Of a stretch of 33,216 nucleotides of DNA, positions 1-7,602 are shown piece after piece. Origin of the DNA: Enterococcus_E cecorum_C (GTDB taxonomy: Bacteria; Bacillota; Bacilli; Lactobacillales; Enterococcaceae). The DNA is taken from assembly GCF_052119425.1 (NCBI RefSeq), contig NZ_JBQKFH010000027.1, positions 1-33,216 of the forward strand, read 5' to 3'. The notes beneath the pieces were generated by a model, which saw nothing but the letters and a program-made list of their open reading frames with translations, was not told the origin of the DNA and did no database searches. The first letter of the stretch is position 1, and every line of letters begins with the position of its first letter. Position numbers and translations under genes: made by a program.

Positions 1-39
1 ACTTGGACAGGTTTTTTTGATATTATTTAGTAAAGACAT
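1..39 (-). CDS. Start of an unidentified protein (partial, runs off the window)
   Basis: On the minus strand an ATG at 39-37 opens a frame that stays open to the window edge and begins MSLLNNIKKTCPS. A good ribosome-binding site (AAGGAG, 54-49) lies 9 bases upstream of it, and a TATAAT hexamer (79-74) lies further up. With only 13 codons visible the product cannot be recognised. It is divergent from hslV. The gene is inferred from the combination of start codon, Shine-Dalgarno and -10 element, not from any protein similarity. Confidence 0.55.
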   Translation of the reverse strand, partial: MSLLNNIKKTCPS

Positions 40-73
40 CTTGTTTCACTCCTTAATGGTTTTGGTCGACTTA

Positions 74-79
74 ATTATA
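74..79 (-). promoter_or_regulatory. Candidate -10 element of the leftmost minus-strand gene
   Basis: Reading the minus strand, TATAAT lies 35 bases before the ATG at 39. I find no good -35 hexamer 16-18 bases upstream, so the assignment rests on the perfect -10 and its position. Confidence 0.35.
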
Positions 80-115
80 GAGGAAACAGATGTCTTTTTC
101 TATTATTATGATTAT

Positions 116-166
116 AAAAAAAGATATTTAGTGTTATCCTCCGTTTGAGTAACAACACTAAATATC
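116..166 (-). terminator. Minus-strand hairpin with T7 tail (terminator)
   Basis: GATATTTAGTGTT (123-135) and AACACTAAATATC (154-166) are perfect 13-base inverted arms around an 18-base loop. On the minus strand the hairpin is followed by seven T (116-122). It would stop minus-strand transcripts arriving from the right, just before the -10 of the leftmost gene. No minus-strand gene is visible upstream, so it either insulates that promoter or is left from a lost gene. Confidence 0.6.
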
Positions 167-211
167 ATAGACCCAGAAAGTTTAGAACAGGTCAAAAATG
201 AGTTAGCTTAA
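149..211 (+). pseudogene. Possible relic of a gene's 3' end
   Basis: One plus-strand frame between an in-frame stop at 146-148 and TAA at 209-211 reads VTTLNIIDPESLEQVKNELA. The second half looks like a normal charged helical protein tail, and an intrinsic terminator starts 6 bases after the stop, as after a real gene. There is no start codon or ribosome-binding site. The first part overlaps the minus-strand hairpin, so any original gene has lost nearly all its sequence. This is inference; the frame could be chance. Confidence 0.25.
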
Positions 212-217
212 AATATG

Positions 218-250
218 AAGGATTACTATCAATGAGGTAGTAGTCCTTTT
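218..250 (+). terminator. Intrinsic terminator (plus strand)
   Basis: AAGGATTACTATC (218-230) pairs over 13 bases, including two G-T pairs, with GGTAGTAGTCCTT (236-248) around the loop AATGA, followed by a T run. It is a strong rho-independent terminator with no intact plus-strand gene ahead of it in the window. It isolates the hslV operon from anything upstream. Confidence 0.75.
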
Positions 251-387
251 TTGCTGAAAAATAGTAGTTTGAAATAGGTGGGTCAAGAATATTTTTACCT
301 ATTTTTGACACTTTGGAAGAATTGATGAAAAAATTTTGAATATATTAAAAGTTTGCTAAATTTGCAACTATTTAGACTATTAAACGC

Positions 388-417
388 TTGCGAAATATGC
401 TAATGTCATGTTATTGT
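388..417 (+). promoter_or_regulatory. Candidate promoter of hslV-hslU-codY
   Basis: TTGCGA (388-393) and TATTGT (412-417) are separated by 18 bases. A start near 424 would place both CodY-like motifs just downstream, where bound CodY could block elongation or clearance. Other weak pairs exist nearer the gene, for example TTGTTG (445-450) with TATGTT (466-471), so the true start is uncertain. Confidence 0.35.
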
Positions 418-421
418 ATAG

Positions 422-526
422 GAGACAAAGAAAATTCTGACAATTTGTTGTAATTCAGTAAAAGATATGTTAAAGTTTATTCTATAAAAGTATTAGAATT
501 TTCTGAGAATTACTACAATTTGTCTC
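422..526 (+). promoter_or_regulatory. CodY-box dyad upstream of hslV
   Basis: AATTTTCTGAGAATT (497-511) matches the CodY consensus AATTTTCWGAAAATT with one mismatch. A weaker copy, AAAATTCTGACAATT (431-445), has three. The two are embedded in a larger inverted structure: GAGACAAA (422-429) with TTTGTCTC (519-526), and TTGTTGTAATTC (445-456) with GAATTACTACAA (507-518, one mismatch). As codY is the third gene of the operon, this predicts autoregulation by CodY in response to branched-chain amino acids (and GTP in bacilli). Confidence 0.7.
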
Positions 527-556
527 ATAATCATGATTGGAGGAGGCGCTTAATAT

Positions 557-1105
557 ATGGTAGAATCACAATTTCATTCCACCACAATATGTGCGGTAGA
601 AAAAGACGGAAAATTTGCAATGGCTGGGGATGGTCAAGTAACCCTAGGCGAACAAATTGTTATGAAAGCGACTGCACGTAAAGTTCGTCGTATTTATAAT
701 AATCAAGTTGTTGTAGGATTTGCAGGAAGTGTTGCCGATGCCTTCACTTTAGAAGAAAAATTTGAAGGTAAGCTTAACGAATATAATGGTAATTTACAAC
801 GTGCCGCTGTGGAATTAGCGCAAGAGTGGCGTACCCAGCAGTCGATGCAAAAGTTAGAAGCTATGTTAATCGTTATGAATGACAAGGAAATGTTACTTGT
901 CTCAGGGACTGGTGAAGTAATTGCGCCTGATGATGGAATTTTAGCGATTGGCTCAGGTGGAAATTACGCTTTAGCTGCAGCCCGTGCGATGAAAAACTAT
1001 AGTGGACAAGATTTATCCGCTGCCGAAATTGCTAAAAATGCCTTAACGATTGCAGCAGATATCTGTGTCTTTACGAATCATAATATTATTGTAGAAGAAT
1101 TTTAA
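557..1105 (+). CDS. hslV: ATP-dependent protease subunit HslV (ClpQ/CodW)
   Basis: This is the peptidase of the two-component HslUV protease, a cytoplasmic proteasome-like double ring that degrades proteins unfolded by HslU. The 182-residue protein has the family blocks AMAGDGQVTLGE, GFAGSVADAFTL and LAIGSGGNYALAAARA. The start is fixed by GGAGGAGG (539-546) ten bases upstream. The Thr-Thr-Ile that forms the mature N-terminus in E. coli HslV is here at T9-T10-I11, behind MVESQFHS. Residue 2 is Val, so Met removal alone would not expose a Ser or Thr nucleophile; cleavage before T9 is expected. hslU follows after 13 bases and codY after that, the usual Firmicute order. Confidence 0.96.
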   Translation: MVESQFHSTTICAVEKDGKFAMAGDGQVTLGEQIVMKATARKVRRIYNNQVVVGFAGSVADAFTLEEKFEGKLNEYNGNLQRAAVELAQEWRTQQSMQKLEAMLIVMNDKEMLLVSGTGEVIAPDDGILAIGSGGNYALAAARAMKNYSGQDLSAAEIAKNALTIAADICVFTNHNIIVEEF

Positions 1106-1118
1106 GGAAGGTATCTCG

Positions 1119-2510
1119 ATGAATCAAACACCAAGACAAATTGTCAATGAATTAGATAAATATATCGTTGGTCAAAATCAAGCGAAAAAATCTGTTGCGG
1201 TAGCCCTTCGTAATCGTTATCGCAGAATGCAATTAGACGAAAAAATGCAACAAGATGTCACACCTAAAAATATCTTGATGATTGGACCAACTGGGGTAGG
1301 TAAGACTGAAATTGCACGCCGCCTAGCAAGAATTGTGGATGCCCCATTCGTAAAAGTCGAAGCCACTAAATTTACCGAAGTTGGTTATGTGGGTCGCGAT
1401 GTTGAATCCATGGTACGTGATTTAGTTGAAAATGCGATTACAATTGTGAAAAAACAACAATATGATCGTGTCAAAGTGCAAGCCACTAAAAAGGCGAATC
1501 GTCGTTTAGTAAAGGCTTTGGTTCCTGGTATTAAGAAAGAGCAAAAAAAATCAAATAATCCTTATGAACAAATGATGACCATGTTTCAAGGAATGCAAGC
1601 AGGGGAAACTGAGCCTAAAGAAGAGTTGACTGATGAAATCCGCAGCACCCGTCAAGCTGTCTATGAACAATTGGAAAAAGGGTTGCTAGATAATCGTGAA
1701 GTGACCATTGAAATTGATGAACCAAAAGTTGCGATGCCTAGTTTGAATAATGGTTTAGAACAAATGGGAATCGATATTCAAGAAACACTGGGCTCATTAA
1801 GACCGAAAAAGAAAATCACTCGTACTTTGACCGTCAAAGAAGCCCGTGAATTGTTAATCAATGAAGAATCAGCTAAATTAGTGAATGATGCCGATATTCA
1901 TTCGGAAAGTTTGAAATTAGCACAATCTCAAGGCATTATCTTCATTGATGAAATTGATAAAATCACTTCAAAATCACAACAGTCAGGTCAAGTCTCACGT
2001 GAAGGCGTGCAACGAGATATTTTACCAATTGTTGAAGGATCACAAGTCAATACAAAATATGGTCCAATCCAAACTGACCACATTTTATTTATCGCTTCTG
2101 GAGCCTTTCATTTATCTAAGCCTAGTGATTTAATTCCTGAATTACAAGGTCGTTTTCCAATCCGTGTGGAATTAGATGATTTGACTGCTGAAGATTTCGT
2201 GAAGATATTGACCGAACCTAATAATGCGCTAGTCAAACAATATATTGCTTTATTAGCTACAGAAAATATTCAAGTAACCTTTACGATTGAAGCGATTGAA
2301 AAAATTGCCCAAATTGCTTTTCAAGTGAATCGTGATACGGATAATATTGGGGCACGTCGCTTGCACACGATTCTTGAACGTTTGCTTGAAGATTTATTAT
2401 TCGAAGCACCTGATATGCAAATGGGTGAGATTACGATTACAGAAGGATATGTGGCTGAAAAATTAGACAGTATTGCTCAAGATGAAGATATGAGCCGTTA
2501 TATTTTATAA
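1119..2510 (+). CDS. hslU: ATP-dependent protease ATPase subunit HslU (ClpY/CodX)
   Basis: AAA+ unfoldase that caps the HslV ring and feeds substrates into it. The 463 residues have normal family length and start MNQTPRQIVNELDKYIVGQ. The Walker A motif GPTGVGKT is at about 56-63, the pore motif region is VGYVGRDVES, the variable I domain spans roughly 110-240, and Walker B IIFIDEID is at about 272-279. Arginine-finger and sensor segments are in ELQGRFPIRVEL and DNIGARRLHT. The C-terminus SRYIL matches the tail that docks into HslV pockets. A GGAAGG site (about 1105-1110) sits just after the hslV stop. Confidence 0.97.
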   Translation: MNQTPRQIVNELDKYIVGQNQAKKSVAVALRNRYRRMQLDEKMQQDVTPKNILMIGPTGVGKTEIARRLARIVDAPFVKVEATKFTEVGYVGRDVESMVRDLVENAITIVKKQQYDRVKVQATKKANRRLVKALVPGIKKEQKKSNNPYEQMMTMFQGMQAGETEPKEELTDEIRSTRQAVYEQLEKGLLDNREVTIEIDEPKVAMPSLNNGLEQMGIDIQETLGSLRPKKKITRTLTVKEARELLINEESAKLVNDADIHSESLKLAQSQGIIFIDEIDKITSKSQQSGQVSREGVQRDILPIVEGSQVNTKYGPIQTDHILFIASGAFHLSKPSDLIPELQGRFPIRVELDDLTAEDFVKILTEPNNALVKQYIALLATENIQVTFTIEAIEKIAQIAFQVNRDTDNIGARRLHTILERLLEDLLFEAPDMQMGEITITEGYVAEKLDSIAQDEDMSRYIL

Positions 2511-2526
2511 AAAAGGGGTAGATGAA

Positions 2527-3312
2527 ATGACGACTTTACTACAGAAAACCAGACGAATTAATGAGTTGTTGCAACAAAAAAATACACTCATGAACACTAG
2601 TAGTATGCCGTATAACCGCATGGCGATGATATTAGGGGATATTTTGGATACTATCACTTATATTATTAGTAGTGATGGGAAGCTATTGGGAATTAATGAA
2701 AAATATGATATTAATAATGATCGTGTGAAGAATATCTTAGTGGAACGTCAATTTCCAGTGTCTTATACTGATTTAGTCGACCGCTTGGAAAAAACTAAAG
2801 AAAATATTCCGATTACCGATGATTTGACTGCTTTTCCGATTGAATTTCGTGAAATGTATCCAGATGGGTTAACAACGATTGTACCTATTTATGGTGCTGG
2901 TGAACGTCTAGGTACGATTATCCTTTCCAAATTGTCTGATGCATTCAATGAAGATGATTTAGTTTTAGCTGAGTATAGTGCGACAGTTGTAGGGATGCAA
3001 ATTTTGTACCAACAATCAAGAAATATTGAAGAAGATATTCGCAATGCTACAGCTGTACAAATGGCTATCAATACCTTGTCTTACTCTGAGCTAAAAGCTG
3101 TTCAAGCGATTTTTGCGGCTTTGGATGGCGATGAAGGTCGATTAACGGCTTCAAGTATTGCTGATGAAATCGGCATTACACGTTCTGTCATTGTTAATGC
3201 CTTGAGAAAGCTAGAATCAGCTGGAATTATTGAGTCTCGCTCACTTGGTATGAAGGGGACCTATTTAAGAATTTTAAATCATCGTTTCAAACAAGAATTA
3301 GATAAACAATAA
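2527..3312 (+). CDS. codY: GTP-sensing/branched-chain amino acid-responsive global repressor CodY
   Basis: CodY represses amino-acid uptake, biosynthesis and other stationary-phase genes when isoleucine, leucine or valine are plentiful. The 261-residue protein has family length. Residues 1 to about 155 form the GAF ligand-binding domain (MTTLLQKTRRINELLQ at the start), followed by a linker helix. The C-terminal winged helix-turn-helix contains ASSIADEIGITRSVIVNALRKL (split here by residues of the recognition helix) and a wing ending SLGMKGTYLRILN. The ATG follows an AAGGGG-type site and lies 16 bases after hslU. A near-consensus CodY box in front of hslV suggests autoregulation. Confidence 0.97.
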   Translation: MTTLLQKTRRINELLQQKNTLMNTSSMPYNRMAMILGDILDTITYIISSDGKLLGINEKYDINNDRVKNILVERQFPVSYTDLVDRLEKTKENIPITDDLTAFPIEFREMYPDGLTTIVPIYGAGERLGTIILSKLSDAFNEDDLVLAEYSATVVGMQILYQQSRNIEEDIRNATAVQMAINTLSYSELKAVQAIFAALDGDEGRLTASSIADEIGITRSVIVNALRKLESAGIIESRSLGMKGTYLRILNHRFKQELDKQ

Positions 3313-3325
3313 AGGATATGAGCAT

Positions 3326-4201
3326 ATGTATACGATTCAAAATGAATTTTTAAAAGTTAATTTTCAAGCTAAGGGAGCTGAATTAACGAGTATTGTCAAT
3401 TTAAAAGACCAAACAGAATATTTATGGCAAGCAGACCCTAATCATTGGGGTAAGCATGCACCAATTTTATTTCCAATCGTTGGTGGGTTGAAAAATGGGC
3501 AATATCAATTAAAGGGACAAACTTATGAACTATCACGACATGGTTTTGCCCGTGATTTACCCTTTGATTTGTTTGAGCAAACAGCTACTTCAATTACTTT
3601 TGTCTTAAAATCAGATGAAAATACTTTTGAACGTTATCCCTTTGAATTTGCCCTTTATGTGAAATATACTTTACATGAAAATCAATTAGTAGTAAATTAT
3701 CGGGTGTATAACCTATCAGATGATACGATGTACTATGGCATTGGTGGACATCCTGCCTTTAATGTACCTTTAGTGCCAGACTTAGAATTTACGGATTATC
3801 AGCTTTCATTCACTCAAGGAAAAGTAGAGCGCTTGATTCCACTAGAAGATAATTTATTAAATCTAGAAAAAGCGGTGGAAAATCCTGAAGTGAGTCAAAT
3901 ACCATTGACACATGAATTGTTTAAAGGTGATGCTTTAGTCTATACCACCACAACTGATCCGATTGAAATTGTGTTAAGTTCAACAAAAGATTCGCATAAG
4001 ATTACCGTAAATTATCAAGATTTACCATTTGTAGGCATCTGGTCAACCTATCCTGTGGCCTCTCCATTTGTATGTATTGAACCATGGGCAAGTGTGGCAG
4101 ATATCACAACAACAAGTGGTGATTTAACTGAAAAATATGGGGTGGAATCTTTAAATATTGGTGATCAAAAAGAGTATCAGTATACGATTCGTTTTGAATA
4201 A
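3326..4201 (+). CDS. Aldose 1-epimerase family protein, LacX type
   Basis: A 291-residue galactose-mutarotase-fold protein, probably interconverting sugar anomers in the cytoplasm; its real substrate is unknown. It resembles LacX-type members rather than classical GalM. Visible family features are HWGKHAPILFPIVGGL near residue 42, SRHGFARD near 71, GGHPAFN near 141 and the late acidic residue in CIEPWAS near 251, which fit the catalytic His/His/Glu pattern. It starts 13 bases after codY behind AAAGGATATGAG and could be read from the same operon. The transcript ends in a terminator shared with plsY. The family is clear, the function is not. Confidence 0.85.
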   Translation: MYTIQNEFLKVNFQAKGAELTSIVNLKDQTEYLWQADPNHWGKHAPILFPIVGGLKNGQYQLKGQTYELSRHGFARDLPFDLFEQTATSITFVLKSDENTFERYPFEFALYVKYTLHENQLVVNYRVYNLSDDTMYYGIGGHPAFNVPLVPDLEFTDYQLSFTQGKVERLIPLEDNLLNLEKAVENPEVSQIPLTHELFKGDALVYTTTTDPIEIVLSSTKDSHKITVNYQDLPFVGIWSTYPVASPFVCIEPWASVADITTTSGDLTEKYGVESLNIGDQKEYQYTIRFE

Positions 4202-4206
4202 TAAAA

Positions 4207-4238
4207 AAATAGTCCTTCAATCATGAGGGACTATTTTT
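4207..4238. terminator. Bidirectional terminator between the epimerase gene and plsY
   Basis: AAATAGTCCTTCA (4207-4219) pairs over 13 bases (one G-T) with TGAGGGACTATTT (4224-4236), loop ATCA. A-rich sequence lies on the left and a T run on the right, so it works in both directions. The right arm overlaps the last codons and stop (4233-4231) of minus-strand plsY. Confidence 0.85.
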
Positions 4239-4875
4239 GTGCACTTTTTTTGCTGCTATTTAATCCAAATGGTACACGACTTTCTGTACCATTTTTAATT
4301 CGTTTAATATTATCTTTATGGCGATAAAAAATAAATGTAGATACACAAATCGCAATAATGGTTAATAATAAATTATGTTTTGGTAAAAGTGCCGGACAAA
4401 TATAGGGTAAAAAGATAGTTGATAAAGTAATCAATATAGCTGCAATCATACTTGAAAGACTAACCATACTTGTGATGAATAAACAAATGATAAAAATTAC
4501 ACAAGAATAAACAAAAAAGATTGGTTGATAACCTAGTAACATTCCTGCAGAAGTCGCTACTGCTTTACCACCTTTAAAATGAGCAAAAATAGGGAAAGTA
4601 TGTCCGATAATTGCTGCTACACCGAAAATAAGCGGGTTGACCTGAGTGATACCAAATAACGTCGGTAACATGGTTGCAAGTGTTCCTTTGAGAATATCGA
4701 TGATTAAGACCGCAATTCCAGCTTTTTTGCCTAAAACTCTGAAAGTATTCGTCGTTCCGGTATTCCCGCTCCCAAATTGACGAATATCTTTGTGGTAAAA
4801 TATTTTGCCAATCCAGACACCTGATGGAATCGAGCCTAACAGATAAGCGACTAAGAATAAATAATATTTTGTCAT
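4231..4875 (-). CDS. plsY: Glycerol-3-phosphate acyltransferase PlsY
   Basis: Integral membrane enzyme transferring an acyl group from acyl-phosphate to glycerol-3-phosphate, the first step of phospholipid synthesis in Gram-positives. The protein has about five membrane segments and the three PlsY motifs: LGSIPSGVWIGK near residue 12, FGSGNTGTTNTFRVLGKKAG near 33, and HFKGGKAVATSAG near 100. I place the start at ATG 4875 (MTKYYLFLVAYLLG, 214 residues). A GTG three codons upstream is in frame but lies inside the ribosome-binding site AAGGTGG, which is 5 bases before this ATG. It is transcribed alone and convergent with the epimerase gene. Confidence 0.95.
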   Translation of the reverse strand: MTKYYLFLVAYLLGSIPSGVWIGKIFYHKDIRQFGSGNTGTTNTFRVLGKKAGIAVLIIDILKGTLATMLPTLFGITQVNPLIFGVAAIIGHTFPIFAHFKGGKAVATSAGMLLGYQPIFFVYSCVIFIICLFITSMVSLSSMIAAILITLSTIFLPYICPALLPKHNLLLTIIAICVSTFIFYRHKDNIKRIKNGTESRVPFGLNSSKKSAQK

Positions 4876-4905
4876 AATTGCCACCTTTTTTAATAAACTA
4901 GCTCG

Positions 4906-4934
4906 ATTGTACCATGAAATTAATATAACAACAA
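4906..4934 (-). promoter_or_regulatory. plsY promoter
   Basis: On the minus strand TTGTTG (4934-4929) and TACAAT (4911-4906) are spaced by exactly 17 bases, 30 bases before the plsY start codon. This is a good match to a vegetative sigma-A promoter. Confidence 0.65.
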
Positions 4935-4988
4935 TGGAAGTTTGATTAAAATATCAATTAAGTAAACTATAAATGGATGAAATAAATA

Positions 4989-4997
4989 TGATATAAT
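4989..4997 (+). promoter_or_regulatory. Extended -10 promoter of the CoA-binding gene
   Basis: TGATATAAT forms an extended -10 (TGn plus consensus TATAAT at 4992-4997) 31 bases before the ATG at 5029. No good -35 is visible, which is common with extended -10 promoters. Confidence 0.5.
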
Positions 4998-5028
4998 CAG
5001 GATATATACAAATGAAGGAGCGATTGAT

Positions 5029-5445
5029 ATGCAACTAAATGATACACAACTAAAGAACGTTTTAGAAAATAGCAAGAATATTGCCGTGATTGGTTTAAGT
5101 GCCAATCCAGAAAAGACGAGCCACCGCATTGCCGCTTTTTTACAAGAGAAAGGCTACCGTGTCTTTCCGGTCAATCCGGTATTAGCAGGTCAAGAAGTCC
5201 TTGGTGAAAAAGTTTATGCTTCTTTAGCGGAAGTGCCTGAGCAAATTGATATTGTTGATATTTTTAGACGTAGCGAGTTTTTACCTGATATTGCAAAAGA
5301 ATTTGTCAAAACTGATGCTAAAGTGTATTGGGCGCAACTAGGAATTGAAAATGAGGAAGCTGCAAAAATTTTAGAAGAACATCAAAAAGCATACATTATG
5401 GACCGTTGTATTAAGATTGAATATCAACGCCTGTTAGAAGATTAG
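5029..5445 (+). CDS. CoA-binding domain protein (YccU-like)
   Basis: A 138-residue single-domain protein with a Rossmann-type CoA-binding fold, like the YccU family and the N-terminal domain of succinyl-CoA synthetase alpha. The early segment NIAVIGLSANPEKTSHRIA gives the nucleotide loop, followed by GYRVFPVNPVLAGQEVLGEKVYASL, DIVDIFRRSEF and a late MDRCIKIEY. The cellular role is not established for the family. GAAGGAG lies before the ATG. The next gene, parE, has its own extended -10 promoter, so this is probably a single-gene unit. Confidence 0.88.
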   Translation: MQLNDTQLKNVLENSKNIAVIGLSANPEKTSHRIAAFLQEKGYRVFPVNPVLAGQEVLGEKVYASLAEVPEQIDIVDIFRRSEFLPDIAKEFVKTDAKVYWAQLGIENEEAAKILEEHQKAYIMDRCIKIEYQRLLED

Positions 5446-5482
5446 AAGTTTACTATTTTGTGCTAGTTTTCTTCGTCTGGTG

Positions 5483-5491
5483 TGATATAAT
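5483..5491 (+). promoter_or_regulatory. Extended -10 promoter of parE-parC
   Basis: TGATATAAT (TATAAT at 5486-5491) lies 53 bases before the parE start codon. The -35 region is poor (TAGTTT, 5464-5469, spacing 16). The same extended -10 word precedes the CoA-binding gene. Confidence 0.5.
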
Positions 5492-5543
5492 AGTAAGCGT
5501 GTCTTTTAAGATGAAAAAATAAGCAAGACAAGGAGCGACCATT

Positions 5544-7586
5544 TTGGCAAAAAAAATAGATGAATATAATGATCAATCCATTCAAGTATTAGAAGGACTT
5601 GAGGCAGTTCGCAAGCGTCCAGGGATGTATATTGGTTCTACGGATGGCCGCGGTCTACATCATTTAGTTTATGAAATTGTAGATAATGCTGTCGATGAAG
5701 TATTAGCTGGTTTTGGTGATCAAATCAATGTCACAATTGAAAAAGACAATAGTATTACCGTGCAAGATTTCGGTCGTGGGATGCCAGTCGGGATGCATGC
5801 TTCAGGAATTCCAACCGTTGAAGTCATTTTTACTGTCTTGCATGCTGGTGGTAAATTTGGTCAAGGTGGCTATAAGACATCTGGTGGTTTGCACGGTGTA
5901 GGTGCCAGTGTCGTCAATGCTTTATCTAGTGAATTAGATGTCACGATTGTTAGAGACGGTTACAAATATACGCAAAGCTTTGCCGATGGGGGAAAACCTA
6001 CAACAACCTTGAAAAAAGTCGGCAAAACCAAAGAAAAAAATGGTACAACCGTTCATTTCAAGCCCGATGCTAGTATTTTCTCGACCACTGTATTCTCTTA
6101 TGAAATTTTAGCAGAGCGTTTGCGTGAGTCGGCTTTCTTGTTACGTGATGTAAAAATTACTTTAACAGATTTACGTAAAGACGAGCCTGTTGAGGAAGTT
6201 TTCCATTATGAAGAAGGCATCAAGGAATTTGTTGCTTACTTGAACGAAGAAAAAGATGATTTGACCCCGATTCTTTATTTCTCTGGTGAAAAAGATGGGA
6301 TGCAAGTGGAAGTCGCTTTCCAATATAATGATGGCTATTCTGAAAATATTTTATCATTTGTGAATAATGTCCGTACCAAAGATGGTGGTACACATGAAGT
6401 TGGTTTTAAAACGGCGCTTACGAAATCATTTAATGAGTATGCGCGAAAGGTCAACTTGCTAAAAGATAAGGATAAGAATCTCGAAGGTAGTGATTTCCGC
6501 GAAGGTTTAGCAGCGGTGCTTTCTATTAAGGTTCCCGAAAACTTATTACAATTTGAAGGACAAACAAAGGGTAAACTCGGGACACCAGCAGCCAGAAATG
6601 CCGTAGATGCGACGATTTCAGAACAGTTTAGTTTCTTTTTACTAGAAAATAGTGAACTGAGTCAAATGCTCGTTCGAAAAGCCATCAAAGCCCGAGAAGC
6701 TCGAGAAGCAGCCCGTAAAGCTCGAGAAGAAAGCCGTAGTGGTAAGAAAAAGAAAAAAGGCGAATCGCTCTTATCTGGTAAACTTACTCCAGCTCAATCT
6801 AAAAATGCCCAAAAGAATGAATTATATTTGGTCGAAGGGGATTCTGCTGGTGGTTCGGCAAAACAAGGTCGTGACCGTAAATTCCAAGCGATTTTACCAT
6901 TGCGTGGGAAAGTCATTAATACTGAAAAAGCCAATATGCAAGAAATCTTAAAAAATGAAGAAATTAATACGATGATTTATACCATTGGTGCTGGGGTTGG
7001 TCCAGAATTTGATGTAGCGGATTGCAATTATGATAAAATCATTATTATGACCGATGCGGATACAGATGGTGCGCATATTCAAGTGTTACTCTTAACATTC
7101 TTCTATCGTTATATGAAGCCTTTAATCGAAGCAGGAAAAGTTTATATTGCTTTACCACCACTTTATAAGGTATCTAAAGGGACTGGTAAAAAACAAGTCA
7201 TTGAATACGCGTGGACCGATGAAGAATTAGCTGGAAAGATTAAAAAAGTTGGTAAAGGTTATATGCTTCAACGTTACAAAGGTCTTGGTGAAATGAATGC
7301 CGAACAACTTTGGGAAACAACTATGAATCCAGAAACACGTACTTTAATTAGAGTCAGAATTGATGATGCGGCTCAAGCAGAACGACGTGTAACGACATTG
7401 ATGGGGAATAAAGTTGAACCAAGACGGAAATGGATTGAAAGTCATGTGCAGTTCACGTTAGAAGAAGATGGTAGTATTTTAGATCGGAAGGCGATTGATG
7501 ATTTACATGAGACGCACGAAACGCAGCATGATAATCATTCCCAAGATAATCCAAAATATGAAGAAATTAGTATATTTGATATTTAG
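5544..7586 (+). CDS. parE: DNA topoisomerase IV subunit B (ParE)
   Basis: ATPase subunit of topoisomerase IV, which unlinks daughter chromosomes. The 680 residues show the GHKL ATPase fold (YEIVDNAVDEVLAG near 42, then GRGMPVG and GLHGVGASVVNALS), the transducer domain, and the TOPRIM domain with LVEGDSAGGSAKQGRDRKFQ and the metal-binding DADTDGAHI. GRDRKFQAILPLRGKVINTEKA (quoted only as its family pattern) is ParE-like rather than GyrB-like, and pairing with parC confirms it. The start is TTG (MAKKIDEYND) with AAGGAG 9 bases upstream; no ATG suits. A basic linker rich in Lys/Arg at about 385-415 is disordered-looking. parC follows after 16 bases. Confidence 0.95.
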   Translation: MAKKIDEYNDQSIQVLEGLEAVRKRPGMYIGSTDGRGLHHLVYEIVDNAVDEVLAGFGDQINVTIEKDNSITVQDFGRGMPVGMHASGIPTVEVIFTVLHAGGKFGQGGYKTSGGLHGVGASVVNALSSELDVTIVRDGYKYTQSFADGGKPTTTLKKVGKTKEKNGTTVHFKPDASIFSTTVFSYEILAERLRESAFLLRDVKITLTDLRKDEPVEEVFHYEEGIKEFVAYLNEEKDDLTPILYFSGEKDGMQVEVAFQYNDGYSENILSFVNNVRTKDGGTHEVGFKTALTKSFNEYARKVNLLKDKDKNLEGSDFREGLAAVLSIKVPENLLQFEGQTKGKLGTPAARNAVDATISEQFSFFLLENSELSQMLVRKAIKAREAREAARKAREESRSGKKKKKGESLLSGKLTPAQSKNAQKNELYLVEGDSAGGSAKQGRDRKFQAILPLRGKVINTEKANMQEILKNEEINTMIYTIGAGVGPEFDVADCNYDKIIIMTDADTDGAHIQVLLLTFFYRYMKPLIEAGKVYIALPPLYKVSKGTGKKQVIEYAWTDEELAGKIKKVGKGYMLQRYKGLGEMNAEQLWETTMNPETRTLIRVRIDDAAQAERRVTTLMGNKVEPRRKWIESHVQFTLEEDGSILDRKAIDDLHETHETQHDNHSQDNPKYEEISIFDI

Positions 7587-7602
7587 TTAAGGAGGCCTTT
7601 TT

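Larger units (their letters stand above)
40..556. other. Gene-poor divergent intergenic region
   Basis: This stretch holds the leader of the minus-strand gene, two terminators of opposite polarity (116-166 and 218-250), a possible gene relic (149-211) and the regulatory region of hslV (about 388-546). From 254 to 387 I see only AT-rich sequence with no open frame, clear hairpin or promoter. The xerC gene that often precedes hslV in Firmicutes is not here. Confidence 0.6.

Noticed and set aside
145..201. TTG-initiated 18-codon frame (SNNTKYHRPRK...) upstream of hslV
   Set aside because: There is no ribosome-binding site, it overlaps the minus-strand terminator arm, and a different frame gives a more protein-like tail before the terminator.
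4920..5129. Minus-strand hydrophobic frame over the plsY/CoA-binding intergenic region
   Set aside because: It runs through two promoters and the start of the CoA-binding gene, has no start signals, and its hydrophobic look comes from AT-rich DNA.
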